Source of the DNA: Candidatus Eisenbergiella merdavium
Lineage (GTDB): Bacteria; Bacillota; Clostridia; Lachnospirales; Lachnospiraceae
DNA: 64,000 nucleotides
NCBI GenBank assembly: GCA_019119595.1
Contig: DWWS01000074.1
Span: 29,725 to 93,724 of the forward strand
Reading direction: 5' to 3'
Positions 38,954 through 47,599 of the stretch are shown here, one piece after another; positions within the stretch are counted from its first letter, which is position 1, and the number at the start of each line of letters is the position of its first letter. The translations under genes were made by a program, and so were the position numbers. The notes under the pieces are model-generated. The model was not told the origin of the DNA. It saw only the letters and a program-made list of their open reading frames with translations, and made no database searches.

Positions 38954-39481
38954 ATGGCTGTAGAAAATGGCAAAGTAACTGAAGGAGCCTTCCGTCCCAT
39001 GCGCCGGAATAAGCAGGAGCTTTCCAAACAGGAATGTGAGTCGGTTTTGAAACGGGGAACCTCGGGCGTGCTGGCTCTGCTGGGAGACGGGGGCTACCCC
39101 TATGCGGTGCCGCTGAGCTATGTTTACGCGGACGGCAGGTTCTTTTTCCACTGCGCGAAGACGGGGCATAAGCTGGACGCCATCCGGAAGGAGGAAAAGG
39201 CCTCCTTCTGCGTGATCGATCAGGACAGGATCGTGCCGGAGAAATATACCACGTATTTTCGCAGTGTGATCGCGTTCGGAAGGGTGCGGATCCTGGAAGA
39301 GGAGAGTGAGATCCTGGAGGCCATCGAGAGGCTGGCTGTCAAATATTCGCCTGAGGAAAGCACTGTATCCAGACAGGAGGAAATCCGCCGGAGCCGGGCT
39401 GCGCTCTGCATGCTTGAGCTTACGGTGGAGCACATGAGCGGAAAGGAAGCCATTGAGCTGGTGAAAAAAGATGAAGTATAA
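38954..39481 (+). CDS. Pyridoxamine 5'-phosphate oxidase-like flavoprotein (NimA-like)
   Basis: 175 residues; AAAGGAGGAG precedes the ATG. The start of the domain, MRRNKQELSKQECESVLKRGTSGVLALLGDGGYPYAVPLSYVY, is the split-barrel FMN-binding fold shared with nitroimidazole-resistance NimA proteins. GRFFFHCAKTGHKLDAIRKEEKASFCVI continues it. These enzymes bind FMN or heme and reduce or detoxify small molecules. It overlaps the MATE pump gene by 11 bases, which supports a detoxification unit. Confidence 0.88.
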   Translation: MAVENGKVTEGAFRPMRRNKQELSKQECESVLKRGTSGVLALLGDGGYPYAVPLSYVYADGRFFFHCAKTGHKLDAIRKEEKASFCVIDQDRIVPEKYTTYFRSVIAFGRVRILEEESEILEAIERLAVKYSPEESTVSRQEEIRRSRAALCMLELTVEHMSGKEAIELVKKDEV

Positions 39482-40838
39482 GGACTGTTTCCGGGATTTT
39501 TCCCGTTATGCATCGCTGAACGTGCTCGGTATGATCGGGCTGTCCTGCTATATCCTCGCGGACACCTTTTTCGTGTCAAAGGCGCTGGGCGCAGACGGCC
39601 TGACCGCGCTGAACCTGGCGATCCCGGTTTACAGCTTCATCAATGGAAGCGGACTGATGATCGGGATGGGAGGGGGAACCCGGTATTCCATTTTAAAGGG
39701 GCAGAAAAATGAGGCGGCGGCGCGGCAGGCGTTTGCGGCGTCGGTCGTCCTGACCGTTCTGATCGCCGGATTTTTCTTTCTCCTCGGTCTGTTCGCGTCC
39801 GGGCCGCTGATCCGGCTGCTTGGGGCGGATGCGGCGGTTTATGAAATGGGAAAAACCTACCTGCAGATCCTGCTGCTTTTTTCGCCCATGTTCATGATGA
39901 ACAATCTGCTGCTCTGCTTTGTTCGGAATGACGGTGCGCCCCAGCGCTCCATGGCCGCCATGATCGGAGGAAGCCTTTCCAACGTGGTTCTGGACTATGT
40001 TTTCATGTTTCCGCTCGGCATGGGAATCTTCGGGGCGGTGCTTGCCACGGGCTTTGCGCCCATCATCAGCATGCTCATCCTGTCCCCCTTCCTCCTGCAG
40101 AGGCGGAAGGGAATGCGTCCGGAAGGACAAAACGGCGGCCGGGCCGGGGCGCCGCTGCGTATGGCAAGGTCTTTAAGGAAGATTCCGAAAGGGCAGTTTG
40201 GATATATTCTTTCCGCCGGTCTGCCGTCCCTGATCACGGAGGTGTCCTCGGGAGTCGTCATCATTGTGTTCAATTTCCTGATCCTGCACCTGAAGGGAAA
40301 TACGGGAGTTGCGGCCTACGGCGTGATCGCAAACCTGTCCCTTGTGGTGATCGCCATCTATACCGGTATCGCCCAGGGAATCCAGCCTCTGATGAGCAGC
40401 GCCTATGGAACGGGAGAGAGCGGGCAGGTAAAAATCTATCTGCGTTATGCCCTCATTTCCACGCTCCTGCTGTCTGCGGGCATTTATGCCTGCGTGTTTT
40501 TCGGAGCGGCAGGGATCGCCGCGGTCTTTAACAGTGAAAAAAATGCGCAGCTGCAGAGCATCGCGGAGACGGGGCTTCGGATCTATTTTACGGGCTGCGC
40601 TTTTGCCGGCTTCAATATCATCCTGTCCGTTTTCTTCACCTCCACGGAAAACGCGCTTCCGGCGCAGGTGATCTCCCTGCTGCGGGGATTTTTCATTATC
40701 CTTCCTGCGGCCTTTCTGCTGTCCGCGCTGTTCGGCATGACGGGCGTGTGGTGCGCGTTTCCCCTGACGGAGCTTCTGGTGAGCGCGGCTGCGGCCGGAT
40801 TGTATCTGCGGCAGGGAAAAGGTAGAAAATCTGCATGA
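39471..40838 (+). CDS. MATE-family multidrug/Na+ antiporter
   Basis: 455 residues with about twelve membrane helices and two MATE repeats. Signatures: SLNVLGMIGLSCYILADTFFVSKALGADGLTALNLAIPVY in the first half, LLLCFVRNDGAPQRSMAAMIGGSLSNVVLDYVF in the middle. Substrates are unknown (drugs, flavins or metabolites). The stop codon lies within a 32-base perfect palindrome that precedes the next operon. Confidence 0.92.
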   Translation: MKYKDCFRDFSRYASLNVLGMIGLSCYILADTFFVSKALGADGLTALNLAIPVYSFINGSGLMIGMGGGTRYSILKGQKNEAAARQAFAASVVLTVLIAGFFFLLGLFASGPLIRLLGADAAVYEMGKTYLQILLLFSPMFMMNNLLLCFVRNDGAPQRSMAAMIGGSLSNVVLDYVFMFPLGMGIFGAVLATGFAPIISMLILSPFLLQRRKGMRPEGQNGGRAGAPLRMARSLRKIPKGQFGYILSAGLPSLITEVSSGVVIIVFNFLILHLKGNTGVAAYGVIANLSLVVIAIYTGIAQGIQPLMSSAYGTGESGQVKIYLRYALISTLLLSAGIYACVFFGAAGIAAVFNSEKNAQLQSIAETGLRIYFTGCAFAGFNIILSVFFTSTENALPAQVISLLRGFFIILPAAFLLSALFGMTGVWCAFPLTELLVSAAAAGLYLRQGKGRKSA

Positions 40839-40863
40839 AAATTTATAGATAAATTTTCATGCA
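40832..40863. repeat. 32-base palindrome over the MATE stop codon
   Basis: TGCATGAAAATTTA (40832-40845) and TAAATTTTCATGCA (40850-40863) are perfect complements around TAGA. It ends four bases before the -35 box of the toxin-antitoxin promoter, so it may act as a terminator without a U-run or as an operator. Confidence 0.7.
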
Positions 40864-40867
40864 ACAG

Positions 40868-40896
40868 TTGAAAGCTTTCCGAATCCTGCATATAAT
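40868..40896 (+). promoter_or_regulatory. Promoter of the second Phd/RelE-like pair
   Basis: TTGAAA (40868-40873), 17 bp, TATAAT (40891-40896). Confidence 0.8.
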
Positions 40897-40920
40897 AAAA
40901 GAAAAAGGAAGGTGATGACA

Positions 40921-41244
40921 ATGGCAACGGCAACCAATCTCCTGAACCGTTTAGTACCGATTTCACAGTTTAATAAAGGGAAAGCCACTCAGATTTTTGA
41001 CCGGCTCCGTACGGAAAAAGAATTGATCGTTTTAAAGAATAACCAGCCTTCAGCAGTTATTTTAGCGCCAGAAGAGTATACGAGACTTACTGAAATAGAA
41101 GAGGACTATCTTTTACTGCTTGAAGCGGACAAACGGCTTGAAGCTGCCGCCGGGAAACCGGGCATTTCTTTTGATACCGTACTCGCTGATCTGGACATCA
41201 GCGAAAATGACCTGGAAGAAGCGGAGGATGTGGCAATCGAATGA
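40921..41244 (+). CDS. Type II antitoxin, Phd/YefM family
   Basis: 107 residues from ATG 40921, spaced 8 bases from AAGGAAGG; GTG 40912 and ATG 40915 are alternatives. The N-terminus LVPISQFNKGKATQIFDRLRTEKELIVLKNNQPSAVILAPEEYTRL is the Phd/YefM fold; the acidic C-terminus (DISENDLEEAEDVAIE) is the expected toxin-wrapping tail. The stop overlaps the toxin start (ATGA). Confidence 0.88.
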   Translation: MATATNLLNRLVPISQFNKGKATQIFDRLRTEKELIVLKNNQPSAVILAPEEYTRLTEIEEDYLLLLEADKRLEAAAGKPGISFDTVLADLDISENDLEEAEDVAIE

Positions 41245-41570
41245 CCTGGACGATAGAATTTCTGGATGAAGCAGAAAAAGACTTAAAAAAGTTAGACCGT
41301 TCGGTTCGTATTCAGGTGGTGAAAGGAATTCGGAAAGTAAGTCAGAATCCTCTTTCTGTACAAGAAGGCGGATATGGTAAGCCTTTAGGAAATAAAACAG
41401 GAAATAATCTGACCAATCTTTTGAAAATCAAGTTTCGGGATTTGGGCATTCGAGTTGTTTACAAAACGATACGGCTTGACAATATCATGAAAATCATTGT
41501 GATTTCAGCAAGGACGGATGAACAGGTATACAAAGAGGCCGGAAGACGTCGGGAAAAATATGGTCTTTAA
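41241..41570 (+). CDS. Type II toxin, RelE/ParE family
   Basis: 109 residues. MTWTIEFLDEAEKDLKKLDRSVRIQVVKGIRKVSQNP...GKPLGNKTGNNLTNLLKIKFRDLGIRVVYK...IVISARTDEQVYKEAGRRREKY is a full RelE-type fold, with the basic C-terminal residues typical of ribosome-dependent mRNA interferases. It is translationally coupled to its antitoxin. Confidence 0.9.
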   Translation: MTWTIEFLDEAEKDLKKLDRSVRIQVVKGIRKVSQNPLSVQEGGYGKPLGNKTGNNLTNLLKIKFRDLGIRVVYKTIRLDNIMKIIVISARTDEQVYKEAGRRREKYGL

Positions 41571-41610
41571 TTCAACTGTAAATACCTGTTGTTGCCGGAT
41601 GAGGCACTGC

Positions 41611-42171
41611 TCACCTCAGCTCCTTTAACAGGATATGCCGGGGTGAGCCGCCGTATTTTTCGCAGGTTTTCATGATCCGGTAGCCCTGCGCCAAAACGTT
41701 GTTAAGGCTGCTTTTGTTGTCCGGATGAACCGTACAGCACAGATGGCGGAAGCCCTCCCTGTAAAGCTCAATTTCCGCGTATTCCATCAGCCGCCGCTGC
41801 AGCCGGAAGCCGCGGAAGGCGGGAAGGACGGCGGAGGAATCCATGTGAGCCACCTTCCCAAGCTCCGTTTCCGGAAGGCCGATGTCACGGCCGAGATTCT
41901 CCTCATAATCTTCGAGGGCATTTTCCCCGGCATCCGCCGACTGGCCGGAAACGGAAGGAACCGCGGTCATAAAAACGCCTGCGGGCTGGCCGCTTTCCTT
42001 TTCTATGGCCATCCAGGCCGTTCCCCGGCCCTGAGAAAGCATTTTCCTTGTGTATTCGCTGTTATCCGCGGCGAACCATTCTTTGTTTTCCATCTGCTCA
42101 TATACGGCTTCGATCAGGCCGACGACGGTTTCGATGTCGTTCTTCTCACATTTTCTGATATCAAAATCCAT
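41611..42171 (-). CDS. GNAT-family N-acetyltransferase
   Basis: 186 residues from ATG 42171 (MDFDIRKCEKNDI), preceded by GGAAAGGA; 17 more codons are open upstream. GNAT motifs: substrate region WFAADNSEYTRKML, the beta4 strand (KVAHMDSSAVLPAFRGFRLQRRLME), an acetyl-CoA loop near FRGFRLQ (an atypical version of R/Q-x-x-G-x-G/A), and CTVHPDNKSSLNNVLAQGYRIMK. The acceptor is unknown. It is convergent with the toxin gene. Confidence 0.85.
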   Translation of the reverse strand: MDFDIRKCEKNDIETVVGLIEAVYEQMENKEWFAADNSEYTRKMLSQGRGTAWMAIEKESGQPAGVFMTAVPSVSGQSADAGENALEDYEENLGRDIGLPETELGKVAHMDSSAVLPAFRGFRLQRRLMEYAEIELYREGFRHLCCTVHPDNKSSLNNVLAQGYRIMKTCEKYGGSPRHILLKELR

Positions 42172-42252
42172 GGCTGAAATCCTTTCCGGAGGGCGGATAA
42201 GGCCTCCAGGCAACTGTAACACAAAATGGCAGGGGAGGCCAGCACAAAATCA

Positions 42253-42318
42253 TAAGGACCCTTGACATTTTTTGCAGGGCGCCATAAACTGAGAGAGAAG
42301 AAATGATAAGGGCCCTTA
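42253..42318 (+). promoter_or_regulatory. MarR operon promoter with two operator palindromes
   Basis: TTGACA (42262-42267), 17 bp, TAAACT (42285-42290). TAAGGACCCTTG (42253-42264) overlaps the -35 box and TAAGGGCCCTTA (42307-42318, perfect) lies just past the start point. The matching sequence and placement indicate repressor sites, presumably for the MarR protein encoded next. Confidence 0.75.
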
Positions 42319-42373
42319 CGATGCTGCGGGGCGGCAAAACTGCGCTTTACAGCTATGCGGTCTGGAGGTAAAT

Positions 42374-42790
42374 ATGGAGATCACCAATCTGATGCTTCTG
42401 CAGAAGTTCCGCAGATGCGCTCATATGCAATATCACAGGAAAAGGCGGTTCCGCGGGCAGGGAAGAATCCTGATTCAGCTTCGGGAAAAGGGGCGCATGA
42501 GCCAGAGGGAGCTGACCGGGCTGCTGGGGCTGCGGGCGGCGACGCTGAGCGAGCAGCTTGAAAATATGGAAAAGAGCGGGCTGATCCGCCGGGAGGTCAG
42601 CGCCTCGGACCGGAGGAATCTGGACATCCTGCTGACGCCGGAGGGAGAGAAGGCGGCGGTTGAGGCGGCGCAGGAGAGGCAGCGCATGGCGGATGAGCTG
42701 TTCGGGATTCTGAGCCGGGAGGAAAAGGAAGGGCTGTATCCGCTTCTGGAGAAGCTGGCGGACGCCTGGTCAGCCGGGGAAGAAGAATAA
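42374..42790 (+). CDS. MarR-family transcriptional regulator
   Basis: 138 residues; GGAGGT precedes the ATG. Winged helix: RILIQLREKGRMSQRELTGLLGLRAATLSEQLENMEKSGLIRREVSASDRRNLDILLTPEGEKA (about 30-95), with dimerisation helices at both ends. It leads an operon with two ABC exporter genes, the common arrangement in which MarR represses a pump until a drug ligand binds. Confidence 0.92.
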   Translation: MEITNLMLLQKFRRCAHMQYHRKRRFRGQGRILIQLREKGRMSQRELTGLLGLRAATLSEQLENMEKSGLIRREVSASDRRNLDILLTPEGEKAAVEAAQERQRMADELFGILSREEKEGLYPLLEKLADAWSAGEEE

Positions 42791-42832
42791 AAAAACGGCC
42801 TGAGAAAGCACTTTTGAAATGGGGGAAGCGGC

Positions 42833-44545
42833 ATGAAGCTGATGTTTAGATATATCCGCAGGCATCTTCGGATGTTCCTGACGGCGCTCTTTTTTCTGAC
42901 AATCGAAACCCTTGCGGATCTGCTGCAGCCAACCTTCATGTCGTACATCGTGGATGAGGGTGTGGCGAAGCAGGATATGAAGCGGATCATTTTTTACGGA
43001 GCGGTCATGCTGGGAATCGCCGCGCTGGGAGCGCTTGGGGCGGTGACGAGAAACATCTATGCCAGCAGAACCTCCCAGCTGATCGGGAAGGAAATGCGCA
43101 TGGAGGTTTATGAGAAGGTGCAGACGCTCTCCTTTGAAAACATCGACCGTCTGCAGCCCGCTTCCATCATCACGAGGATCACCAATGACGTGACGCAGAT
43201 CCAGAATTTTCTCAACGGCTGTATGCGGATCCTGATGAAGGCGCCCATCACCTGCGTGGGGGCGGTGGTTCTGATCATCGTACAGACGCCGAAGCAGCTT
43301 CCCATGATCGCGGTGATCCTTCTGATCTCCGCTCTGTTGATCTGGGGAAACATGAAGCTGGGCTACCCCAGGTTCGGGATCCTGCAGCAGAAGCTGGACC
43401 GGCTCAACGCGGTGAGCCGGGAATTCCTGTCCTCCATCCGGGTGGTGAAGGCCTTTCGGGCGGAGGAGAGGGAGGAGAAAAAATTCGCGGAGGCGGCGGG
43501 AGATTTCGCGCAGGCCGGCGTATCGGCCATGCGCGTCATGGCCGTGTTCGGGCCGCTCATCAACCTGACGGTGAATCTGGGGATCGTGGCGCTTTTGTGG
43601 ATCTCGAGAGCGGGAAGGAGCGGGGAGATCGGAAGGCTGATGGCCTCCGTCAACTACATGACGCAGGTGCTCTTTTCTCTGGGGATGGTGTCAAATATCC
43701 TGAACATGGCCGTCCGGGCGCTTGCTTCCTCCGCCCGTGTGGAGGAGGTGCTGAGAGAGCGGCCCGCGCAGGAGCTTCCGGAGCGGGGAGTGGGCCCGGA
43801 CAGGATCCGGGGGCAGGTGGCCTTTGAACGGGTATCCTTCACCTATGCGGGAACCTCCCGCCCCGCGGTGGAGGAGGTGAGCTTTCAGGCGGAGGCGGGG
43901 CAGACCATCGGCATCATTGGGCCCACGGGCTCTGGAAAATCCACCCTGATGGATCTGGTGCCCCGGTTCTATGATGCCGGATCCGGCCGGGTGCTTGTTG
44001 ACGGAGAGGACGTGACGCAGATTGATCCGCAGCGGCTGAGGCGTGCCATTGCCGTGGTGCCTCAGAAGGCCCTTCTTTTTTCCGGAACCATTCTGGAAAA
44101 TCTCCGTTGGGGAGATCAGGATGCTTCGGAGGAGGAGCTGAAAAAAGCGGCCCGCATCGCCTGTGCGGATGAATTTGTTTCCTCCTTTCCGGAGGGCTAT
44201 GAAACGGATCTGGGACAGGGAGGGGTCAACCTTTCCGGAGGCCAGAAGCAGCGCCTGTCCATCGCGCGGGCGCTTGTGAGAAAGCCGAAGATCCTGATCC
44301 TGGACGACTGTACCAGCGCTCTGGATGCGAATACGGAGGCGCGGGTTCTGCAGGGAATCCGGCAGGAGACGGACAGGACGACCGTGCTTCTGATCAGCCA
44401 GCGGATTTCCACCGTGATGCGCTCCGATCGGATCCTGTGCCTGGAGGACGGGCGGGTGAAGGGCTTCGGAAGCCATCGGGAGCTTCTGGAAAAATGTGAG
44501 GTATATCGCGCCATTTATGAATCGCAGATTGGGGGAAGAGCATGA
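42833..44545 (+). CDS. ABC exporter half-transporter with degenerate ATP site (pair 2, first)
   Basis: 570 residues; GGGGGAAG before the ATG. Six-helix exporter domain then ATPase: GPTGSGKST and signature LSGGQKQRLSIARA are normal, but Walker B reads LILDDCTSALD (Asp in place of the catalytic Glu) and the H-loop reads LISQRIS (Gln for His). This is the pattern of the non-catalytic subunit of heterodimers such as TM287/288 or BmrCD. It overlaps the partner gene by ATGA and is likely controlled by the MarR protein. Confidence 0.92.
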   Translation: MKLMFRYIRRHLRMFLTALFFLTIETLADLLQPTFMSYIVDEGVAKQDMKRIIFYGAVMLGIAALGALGAVTRNIYASRTSQLIGKEMRMEVYEKVQTLSFENIDRLQPASIITRITNDVTQIQNFLNGCMRILMKAPITCVGAVVLIIVQTPKQLPMIAVILLISALLIWGNMKLGYPRFGILQQKLDRLNAVSREFLSSIRVVKAFRAEEREEKKFAEAAGDFAQAGVSAMRVMAVFGPLINLTVNLGIVALLWISRAGRSGEIGRLMASVNYMTQVLFSLGMVSNILNMAVRALASSARVEEVLRERPAQELPERGVGPDRIRGQVAFERVSFTYAGTSRPAVEEVSFQAEAGQTIGIIGPTGSGKSTLMDLVPRFYDAGSGRVLVDGEDVTQIDPQRLRRAIAVVPQKALLFSGTILENLRWGDQDASEEELKKAARIACADEFVSSFPEGYETDLGQGGVNLSGGQKQRLSIARALVRKPKILILDDCTSALDANTEARVLQGIRQETDRTTVLLISQRISTVMRSDRILCLEDGRVKGFGSHRELLEKCEVYRAIYESQIGGRA

Positions 44546-46347
44546 ACAGGGAATCCATGGCTCAGACAGATCAGATAGCGCCGGGAAAGCTGAAACGCGG
44601 GATGCCTGGCGTAAAACCGAAAAATATGAAGGGAACGCTCCGGCGGCTGTGGGCGCTGACAAAGGGACACAGACAGGGCCTTGGCCCGGTCTTTTTGTGC
44701 TCCGCCCTGGCGTGCGGCTCCGCCATCCTTTCTCCGCTTCTGATCGGGGAGGCGGTGAACCGAATCAACGAGGGAAGTCCCTGCGCGGCGCTCATCGTCC
44801 TTCTGGCCGGTCTGTATCTGGGGGACTGGCTGGTGCGGTTTTCTCAGCAGTTTCTGATGGCGGCGGCCGGACAGCGGATGATCTATCACATCAGAACCAG
44901 CCTGTTCGGGAAAATGAGGGAGCTGCCTCTGGCTTTTTTTGACGCGAGACAGCACGGGGAGCTGATGAGCCGCCTGACCAACGACGTGGACAATATCAGC
45001 ACCACCATTTCCGATTCCCTCACCCAGCTCATGATGTATGGCTTCACCATCATCGGGATCTTTTTCGCCATGCTGTTTTCCAACGTGCTGCTCACAGGAG
45101 TGGCGCTCCTTGCGGTTTTTCTGATCTTTCTTCTGACCCGGACGGTGACGAAGCATACCAGAAAGCTGTTCCGGGAGCAGCAGGCCCTCCTCGGCAGCCT
45201 GAACGGGCAGGTGGAGGAGAGCGTTTCCGGCCTGCGGATCGTCAAGGCTTTCTGTCAGGAGGAAAATATGACGGAGGATTTTGCGAAAAAAAACGAGGCC
45301 TTCTGCCGCGTGGCAACCAGAGCACAGATCTGGTCCGGTTACCTGATGCCCATCACCAACGTGATCAACAACCTGAACTACGTGCTCATTGCCATCGTGA
45401 GCGGGCTGATGGCGGCGGCAGGACAGCTTTCCGTGGGAACCATTTCCAGTTTCCTTTTGTATTCCAGGCAGTTTACCAGGCCCTTTGTTGATATCGCGAA
45501 CATTTACAACAATTTTCAGACCGCGGTGGCGGGGGCGGAGCGGATCTTTGAGATCCTGGACGAACAGACGGAGCCAGAGGATCGTCCCGGAGCCCTGCCC
45601 CTTGTCCGGCCGGTGGGAGAGATCCGGCTGGAGCACGTGACCTTCGGCTATCGTGCGGACAAACCTGTTCTGAAGGATGTGAGCCTGTACATTCCAGCCG
45701 GAACAAAGGTGGCGGTGGCCGGCCCCACCGGGGCGGGAAAAACTACCCTCATCAATCTGCTGACCCGTTTTTATGACGTGCAGGAGGGCGCCATCCTTCT
45801 GGACGGACATGATCTGCGGGATTACCGGATGGCGGATCTTCGGGCCGCCTTCGGCGTGGTGCTGCAGGATACCGCCCTGTTCGGGGAAAGCATCCGGGAC
45901 AACATCGGCTATGGAAGAAAGAACGTTTCCTTTGAAAAAATAAAAGAGGCCGCCGTCCGGGCCGGGGCCGACGCCTTTATCCGGAGACTGCCGCAGGGCT
46001 ACGACACCGTGCTGACCCAGGGCGGCGCGGAGCTGAGCCAGGGAGAAAGACAGCTTCTGACCATTGCGAGAGCGCTGCTTTCCGACGCTCCCATCCTGAT
46101 CCTGGACGAGGCAACCAGCTCCGTCGATACGGTGACGGAGCAGCATATCCGCCGCGCCATGGATGCGGCCGCAAAGGGACGCACCTCCTTCCTCATCGCC
46201 CACCGCCTGTCCACCATCCGGGACTGTGATCTGATCCTTCTGATCGAGGACGGCAGGATCGCGGAGCAGGGAAGCCACGAGGAGCTGATGCGGCTGAACG
46301 GAAGCTACGCGCGGATGTACCGGACCCAGATGGGAGAGGCGGGATGA
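44542..46347 (+). CDS. ABC exporter half-transporter with canonical Walker B (pair 2, second)
   Basis: 601 residues with an N-terminal extension before the membrane domain. ATPase: GPTGAGKTT, ILILDEATSSVD (catalytic Glu present) and LIAHRLST. The signature is altered to LSQGERQ, the change expected in the subunit that completes the degenerate site of its partner. Together they form one multidrug-type heterodimer with one active and one structural ATP site. Confidence 0.92.
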   Translation: MNRESMAQTDQIAPGKLKRGMPGVKPKNMKGTLRRLWALTKGHRQGLGPVFLCSALACGSAILSPLLIGEAVNRINEGSPCAALIVLLAGLYLGDWLVRFSQQFLMAAAGQRMIYHIRTSLFGKMRELPLAFFDARQHGELMSRLTNDVDNISTTISDSLTQLMMYGFTIIGIFFAMLFSNVLLTGVALLAVFLIFLLTRTVTKHTRKLFREQQALLGSLNGQVEESVSGLRIVKAFCQEENMTEDFAKKNEAFCRVATRAQIWSGYLMPITNVINNLNYVLIAIVSGLMAAAGQLSVGTISSFLLYSRQFTRPFVDIANIYNNFQTAVAGAERIFEILDEQTEPEDRPGALPLVRPVGEIRLEHVTFGYRADKPVLKDVSLYIPAGTKVAVAGPTGAGKTTLINLLTRFYDVQEGAILLDGHDLRDYRMADLRAAFGVVLQDTALFGESIRDNIGYGRKNVSFEKIKEAAVRAGADAFIRRLPQGYDTVLTQGGAELSQGERQLLTIARALLSDAPILILDEATSSVDTVTEQHIRRAMDAAAKGRTSFLIAHRLSTIRDCDLILLIEDGRIAEQGSHEELMRLNGSYARMYRTQMGEAG

Positions 46348-46408
46348 AGAGGCGGCAGGACGACAGGAGGCGGTGAAGCGTCAGAATAAGAACGATGGGA
46401 AAAGTACG

Positions 46409-46434
46409 CCAGGAAAGAAACGGCTGCGTTTTTC
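46409..46434. terminator. Weak stem-loop between convergent ABC and EIIC genes
   Basis: AGGAAA..ACG pairs with CGTTTTTCCT around a short loop; it contains a T-run rather than being followed by one. Confidence 0.35.
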
Positions 46435-47514
46435 CTAGATATCCAGCTTCATATCCCCTTCCCTGATCCAGCCCCGCTTCCGCATGAATTCGGAGATCAA
46501 AAAGGCCAGCAGGCCGGGCAGCAGGATGTGCATGAAAAAAATCTGAAGCAGGGCCGCCGCGGCGCTCTGGCCGTTCTGCGTCAAGGTCTGGAAGGCCATG
46601 ATCTGTCCCACCAGACCGCAGGTTCCCATGCCGGAGCCGGTGGCGTTGTTGGGCATGGAGAGTAGACAGGTGGAAACAGGGCCCAAGAGGGCGCTGGTTA
46701 TTATGGCGGGAAGCCAGATCTGCGGCCTGCGGATGATATTCGGCATCTGCAGCATGGAGGTGCCGAGCCCCTGCGCGGCAAGCCCGCCGAAGCCGTTTTC
46801 CCGGAAGGAGGCCACGGCAAAGCCCACCATGTTGGAGGCGCAGCCCACGGCGGCGGCCCCTGCGGCGATGCCGCTTAAATTCAGGGAGATTCCGATGGCG
46901 GCCGAGCTGATGGGAAGCGTCAGAGAGATTCCCATGAGAACGGATACGATGATCCCGGCCCAGAAGGGCTGCTGAACCGCGCCCCAGTTGATCAGCTCCC
47001 CGATCCGGGTCATGAAGGCGGCGATGGGCACGCCCACAGACAGTCCCGCGATGGCACCGGTGCAGATGGTGGTGATGGGTGTCACCAGAATGTCCACTCT
47101 TGTTTTTCCGGATACCAGGCCGCCAAGCTCCACCGCAAGATAGGCCGCCACAAAGGCGCCAAGCGGCTCTCCCACGCCGCCGAGCGTGAACACGCCGTCC
47201 GAAAGCAGGGCGCCTGTGGTGATCTCCTTCGCATAGGCACCGATCATGCCTGCGGCAGCGGCGGAAACGGACACCAGAGCGCTCTGCCGGAAACGGGCCG
47301 CGACGCCAACGCCGATGCCCGCTCCGGTCAGCTTCTTTGCCACCGTGGCGATGACGATCAGATATCCTCCCACGGCTCCTCCCAACAGGTTCCCGATCTG
47401 TTCCAGTATGGTTCCCACCAGCAGGGTGGCGAACAGCCCCTGGGCCATTCCGGAAAGCCCTTCAATAAAGATCCGGTTGCACAGCTTTTTCAATTTTTCC
47501 ATGAGAATCCCCAT
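46435..47514 (-). CDS. PTS EIIC-like membrane permease (PTS_EIIC_2 type)
   Basis: 359 residues, about nine or ten hydrophobic segments with many Gly/Ala. Stretches such as GLFATLLVGTILEQIGNLLG, GEPLGAFVAAYLAVELGGLVSGKTRVDILVTP and NNATGSGMGTCGLVGQI resemble the PF13303-type EIIC permease family, which occurs without EIIA/EIIB partners. The substrate is unknown. It lies downstream of a NiaR-like repressor and has a perfect 30-base palindrome 35 bases before its start, so it may be part of a nicotinate-responsive unit (inference). Confidence 0.8.
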   Translation of the reverse strand: MGILMEKLKKLCNRIFIEGLSGMAQGLFATLLVGTILEQIGNLLGGAVGGYLIVIATVAKKLTGAGIGVGVAARFRQSALVSVSAAAAGMIGAYAKEITTGALLSDGVFTLGGVGEPLGAFVAAYLAVELGGLVSGKTRVDILVTPITTICTGAIAGLSVGVPIAAFMTRIGELINWGAVQQPFWAGIIVSVLMGISLTLPISSAAIGISLNLSGIAAGAAAVGCASNMVGFAVASFRENGFGGLAAQGLGTSMLQMPNIIRRPQIWLPAIITSALLGPVSTCLLSMPNNATGSGMGTCGLVGQIMAFQTLTQNGQSAAAALLQIFFMHILLPGLLAFLISEFMRKRGWIREGDMKLDI

Positions 47515-47548
47515 TCCGCGCTTCCTGCGCTGATTTTTTTGACAGAAA

Positions 47549-47578
47549 AAGGTGACAAGACAGGTGTCTTGTCACCTT
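47549..47578. promoter_or_regulatory. 30-base palindrome: NiaR operator candidate and/or terminator
   Basis: AAGGTGACAAGAC (47549-47561) and GTCTTGTCACCTT (47566-47578) are perfect complements with a 4-base spacer. On the minus strand the stem is followed by TTTTTCTG, so it could terminate the niaR-like gene. Its position between that gene and the EIIC start also suits an operator. Confidence 0.65.
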
Positions 47579-47599
47579 ACAGGACAACATATCATATCC

